Origin: Chloroflexota bacterium
Lineage (GTDB): Bacteria > Chloroflexota > Dehalococcoidia > Plut-88900
Direction: 5' to 3'
Assembly: GCA_022566235.1 (NCBI GenBank)
Contig: JADFJI010000117.1
Coordinates: forward strand, 1-7,019
DNA length: 7,019 nucleotides
Made by a program: the position numbers and the translations under genes. Of the stretch, positions 5,429 to 7,019 are shown piece by piece. Within the stretch, counting starts at the first letter, position 1, and every line of letters begins with the position of its first letter. The notes beneath the pieces were generated by a model, which saw only the letters and a program-made list of their open reading frames with translations, ran no database searches and was not told where the DNA came from.

Positions 5429-5457
5429 ATGTTATCACAGCAGTGTTGCACCGACAA
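5429..5457 (-). promoter_or_regulatory. Candidate sigma-70-type promoter for the UGSC operon
   Basis: On the minus strand TTGTCG (5452-5457) and TAACAT (5429-5434) are separated by exactly 17 bases, each matching four of six consensus positions. It ends 38 bases before the start codon at 5390. It suggests that the selenoprotein operon is transcribed separately from the PrpD gene upstream, though read-through across the 110-base gap remains possible. Confidence 0.4.
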
Positions 5458-5500
5458 CTGTAGAAACACGGGAATGTTTAGTGAAATCCCTGACCATCTG

Positions 5501-6886
5501 CTAGGCCCGGGACTCCACCGGCGAGGTCAGGCAGACCATTTCCATCAGCTCCCGTATGTCGGGCAGGTCTTCCAGCGCATAGACCATGTCGATGGAGCGG
5601 TTGATCTGATCGGGGTCCAGGAGGGTCCGAGCGCAGGAGGTGTATTTCTCTTTGATCTCTTCGTCTGTTAGAGGGTGGATGGGGGAGCCCTTGGCCTGCT
5701 CGGCTCTGCTTTCGTGCTCCTGCCCGTCCTTCATCACCACGCGCACCACCACGTAGCCGCCGCTGTCTACCACCACTGGTTCCTGGTTATGGTCGTAGAT
5801 GACCTTCACCTTGCGCGACAACTCTTGAACACGGGGCCTCTGTACCTGGGCCTCTGCGAAGGTATCGGGGTCGACTTTGCCGTCTATAAGGGCGGAGGCG
5901 ACGCAGAACTGCATGCAGAATTTGCCCTCCAGACCTGTATTGGCCAGGCTGTAGATCAGGGACATATCCTCGCCCGGAGGCGTGATGACCTCCACCCGGT
6001 CTATCTCATCGTGGCTCGGGTGGGATTCTTCGAATATCGCCAGGCTGGCGTCCAGGGTACGGTGGGTGTTGTTGCAGCAGGGGTATTTCTTCACCACAAT
6101 GCCGGTGGAGAGTATCTCCCAGGGCGAGCCCATGGTCCCCACCAGGCGGCTGGACCCGCCATCATCCGACGAATAGACCTGACAGAAGCCAAGAGGATGG
6201 TCCAGGTGGTCGGCGCTGGAGGTGAAATCTTTCTGGGCCAGGAGCGCAGCGAGGAGGCCGTTTCGAGCGGCCTCGCCTACGTGCAGGGGTTTGGTCATCG
6301 TGCCAAAGTTGACCCTCAGGCCGTTGGACAGGGATGTCGCTATGCCCATGGCCATCCGAATCCGATCCGAATCCAGGCCCATCAGTTTTGCCGCGGCAGC
6401 GGCGGCGCCCAGGCACCCCAGGGTAGAGGTGGCATGCCAGCCCTTGACGTAGTGGGACTTGCCCACCGCCAGTCCCAGCTTGCACTCCACCTCGAAACCC
6501 ACCAGAAACGCCTCCAGAACCTGGGCCCCCGAGGCGCCCAGCTCTTCGCCCAGGGACATTATGGCCGGGACCAGGGGTGCGCTGGGGTGCCCCATAATCG
6601 AATCGTTGACGTCGTCGAAATCCAGGGCGTGGGCCATGGTCCCGTTCAAGAGGGCGGCGCTCAGGCAGTCGGTACGGGTCCCGGCGCCTACGACCCCGGC
6701 CACGGGCTTCCCTTGTCGATCACGAAGGGTTTCAACGAGAATTCGGACCCCCTCGTCGGTTGCGCCTGCCATTGAGACGCCCAGTGTGTCCAGAATGGCC
6801 CGCTTCCCCAGGTGTCTCGCCTCCTGGGGGATCTCTTGGAGACTGGTGTTGGCGATGAAATCGACTACCGAATCAGTGGCATTCAT
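5501..6886 (-). CDS. MmgE/PrpD family protein
   Basis: This 461-residue protein shows the full MmgE/PrpD pattern. It has an N-terminal helical region (RAILDTLGVSMAGA), then MAHALDFDDVNDSIMGHPSA (84-103), a SGAQVLEAFLVGFEVE helix, the YVKGWHATSTLG motif (146-157), GAAAAAAKLMGL, TKPLHVGEAARNG, and KKYPCCNNTHRTLDASL in the C-terminal part. Family members include 2-methylcitrate dehydratase (PrpD, propionate catabolism), cis-aconitate decarboxylase and many uncharacterised enzymes acting on carboxylic acids in the cytoplasm. Length is normal for the family. No propionate genes (prpB, prpC) are in the window, so methylcitrate dehydration is not implied. The start ATG 6886 has a GAGGGAGGG ribosome binding region immediately upstream. 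A promoter and inverted-repeat candidate precede it. The UGSC operon follows after 110 bases on the same strand, so a joint pathway is possible but unproven. Confidence 0.93.
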   Translation of the reverse strand: MNATDSVVDFIANTSLQEIPQEARHLGKRAILDTLGVSMAGATDEGVRILVETLRDRQGKPVAGVVGAGTRTDCLSAALLNGTMAHALDFDDVNDSIMGHPSAPLVPAIMSLGEELGASGAQVLEAFLVGFEVECKLGLAVGKSHYVKGWHATSTLGCLGAAAAAAKLMGLDSDRIRMAMGIATSLSNGLRVNFGTMTKPLHVGEAARNGLLAALLAQKDFTSSADHLDHPLGFCQVYSSDDGGSSRLVGTMGSPWEILSTGIVVKKYPCCNNTHRTLDASLAIFEESHPSHDEIDRVEVITPPGEDMSLIYSLANTGLEGKFCMQFCVASALIDGKVDPDTFAEAQVQRPRVQELSRKVKVIYDHNQEPVVVDSGGYVVVRVVMKDGQEHESRAEQAKGSPIHPLTDEEIKEKYTSCARTLLDPDQINRSIDMVYALEDLPDIRELMEMVCLTSPVESRA

Positions 6887-6922
6887 GGTCCCTCCCTCGA
6901 GATAGGTTCAATATACAGATTG

Positions 6923-6937
6923 CCCTCACTTAGAGGG
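6923..6937. promoter_or_regulatory. Inverted repeat CCCTC-N5-GAGGG at the PrpD transcription start
   Basis: CCCTC (6923-6927) and GAGGG (6933-6937) are exact inverted arms five bases apart. On the minus strand the element begins one base after the -10 candidate GATAAT, so it covers the expected transcription start. That is a usual position for a repressor operator. Confidence 0.4.
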
Positions 6938-6938
6938 T

Positions 6939-6967
6939 ATTATCCGAGGTTTGAGGGATTCCTTCAA
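6939..6967 (-). promoter_or_regulatory. Candidate sigma-70-type promoter for the MmgE/PrpD gene
   Basis: On the minus strand TTGAAG (6962-6967) is followed after exactly 17 bases by GATAAT (6939-6944), which matches the -10 consensus in five of six positions. This is the best promoter in the window. Predicted transcription starts near 6932, giving a leader of about 45 bases with a GAGGGAGGG ribosome binding site. Confidence 0.55.
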
Positions 6968-7018
6968 CCACCAGGGGGGACCAGGGGCAGCACACACGGG
7001 GCAAGGGCCCCAGTGGTT
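6966..7018. repeat. Inverted repeat at right edge, possible terminator of an upstream gene
   Basis: AACCAC (6966-6971) with a following GGGG pairs with CCCC-A-GTGGTT (7008-7018), ten pairs with a small internal loop. It is GC-rich and lies between the window edge and the PrpD promoter, so it could end transcription of a neighbour beyond 7019. No T-run is visible within the window. Confidence 0.3.
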
Positions 7019-7019
7019 T

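Noticed and set aside
5462..5490. Terminator after the PrpD gene (GGGA ... TCCC)
   Set aside because: Only four pairs around a long loop and no T-tract; too weak to call.
5675..6775. Long plus-strand open frame of 366 codons opposite the PrpD gene
   Set aside because: It is antisense to a gene with unmistakable family motifs; its composition (runs of His, Gly, Gln) is that of a GC-rich shadow frame.
1..7019. tRNA, rRNA, CRISPR array, insertion sequence
   Set aside because: No cloverleaf sequence, regularly spaced repeats, transposase motif or terminal repeats with target duplications were seen.

Overview
The window reads as a GC-rich bacterial chromosome segment. It carries an F420/flavin (LLM-class) oxidoreductase, a MmgE/PrpD protein, a HicBA pair of the 'RDAVRCHF' type, an amidohydrolase remnant and a UGSC-family selenoprotein. 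This mix recalls Chloroflexota (Dehalococcoidia/SAR202-like) or similar uncultured soil and marine bacteria. The assignment rests on gene-family flavour only and is an inference. Apart from hicBA, every gene is on the minus strand.

Layout from left to right. (a) 1-630, minus: the first ~210 residues of a protein carrying a DGLPVVPPTP motif, cut by the window edge. (b) 631-890: divergent intergenic region with a perfect 12-bp palindrome in front of hicBA. (c) 891-1353, plus: hicB-like antitoxin, then hicA toxin, the latter probably starting at a CTG codon. (d) 1401-2435, minus: LLM-class flavin/F420-dependent oxidoreductase. (e) 2559-3359, minus: RecB-like PD-(D/E)XK nuclease with two CxxC pairs. 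(f) 3360-3741: no intact gene, but a broken amidohydrolase N-terminus and GC-rich inverted repeats. (g) 3742-4290, minus: UGSC-family selenoprotein, with an in-frame TGA at codon 102 and a good bacterial SECIS hairpin just after it. (h) 4341-5390, minus: full-length paralogue of gene (a), 50 nt upstream of the selenoprotein and very likely in its operon. (i) 5501-6886, minus: MmgE/PrpD family protein with its own promoter and inverted-repeat operator candidate.

The main result is the UGSC selenoprotein. Conventional ORF calling splits it into two unrelated short ORFs. It is paired with a conserved partner of unknown function, and a second copy of that partner family lies about 4 kb away at the left edge. 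I infer a two-component redox or metabolic module (DGLPVVPPT protein plus UGSC selenoprotein) next to a PrpD-type hydratase/dehydratase relative. An LLM oxidoreductase and an amidohydrolase remnant sit nearby, as in the catabolic gene neighbourhoods of such bacteria. The biochemical reaction of the module cannot be read from the sequence. The cell must supply SelA, SelB, SelD and tRNA-Sec from elsewhere in the genome.
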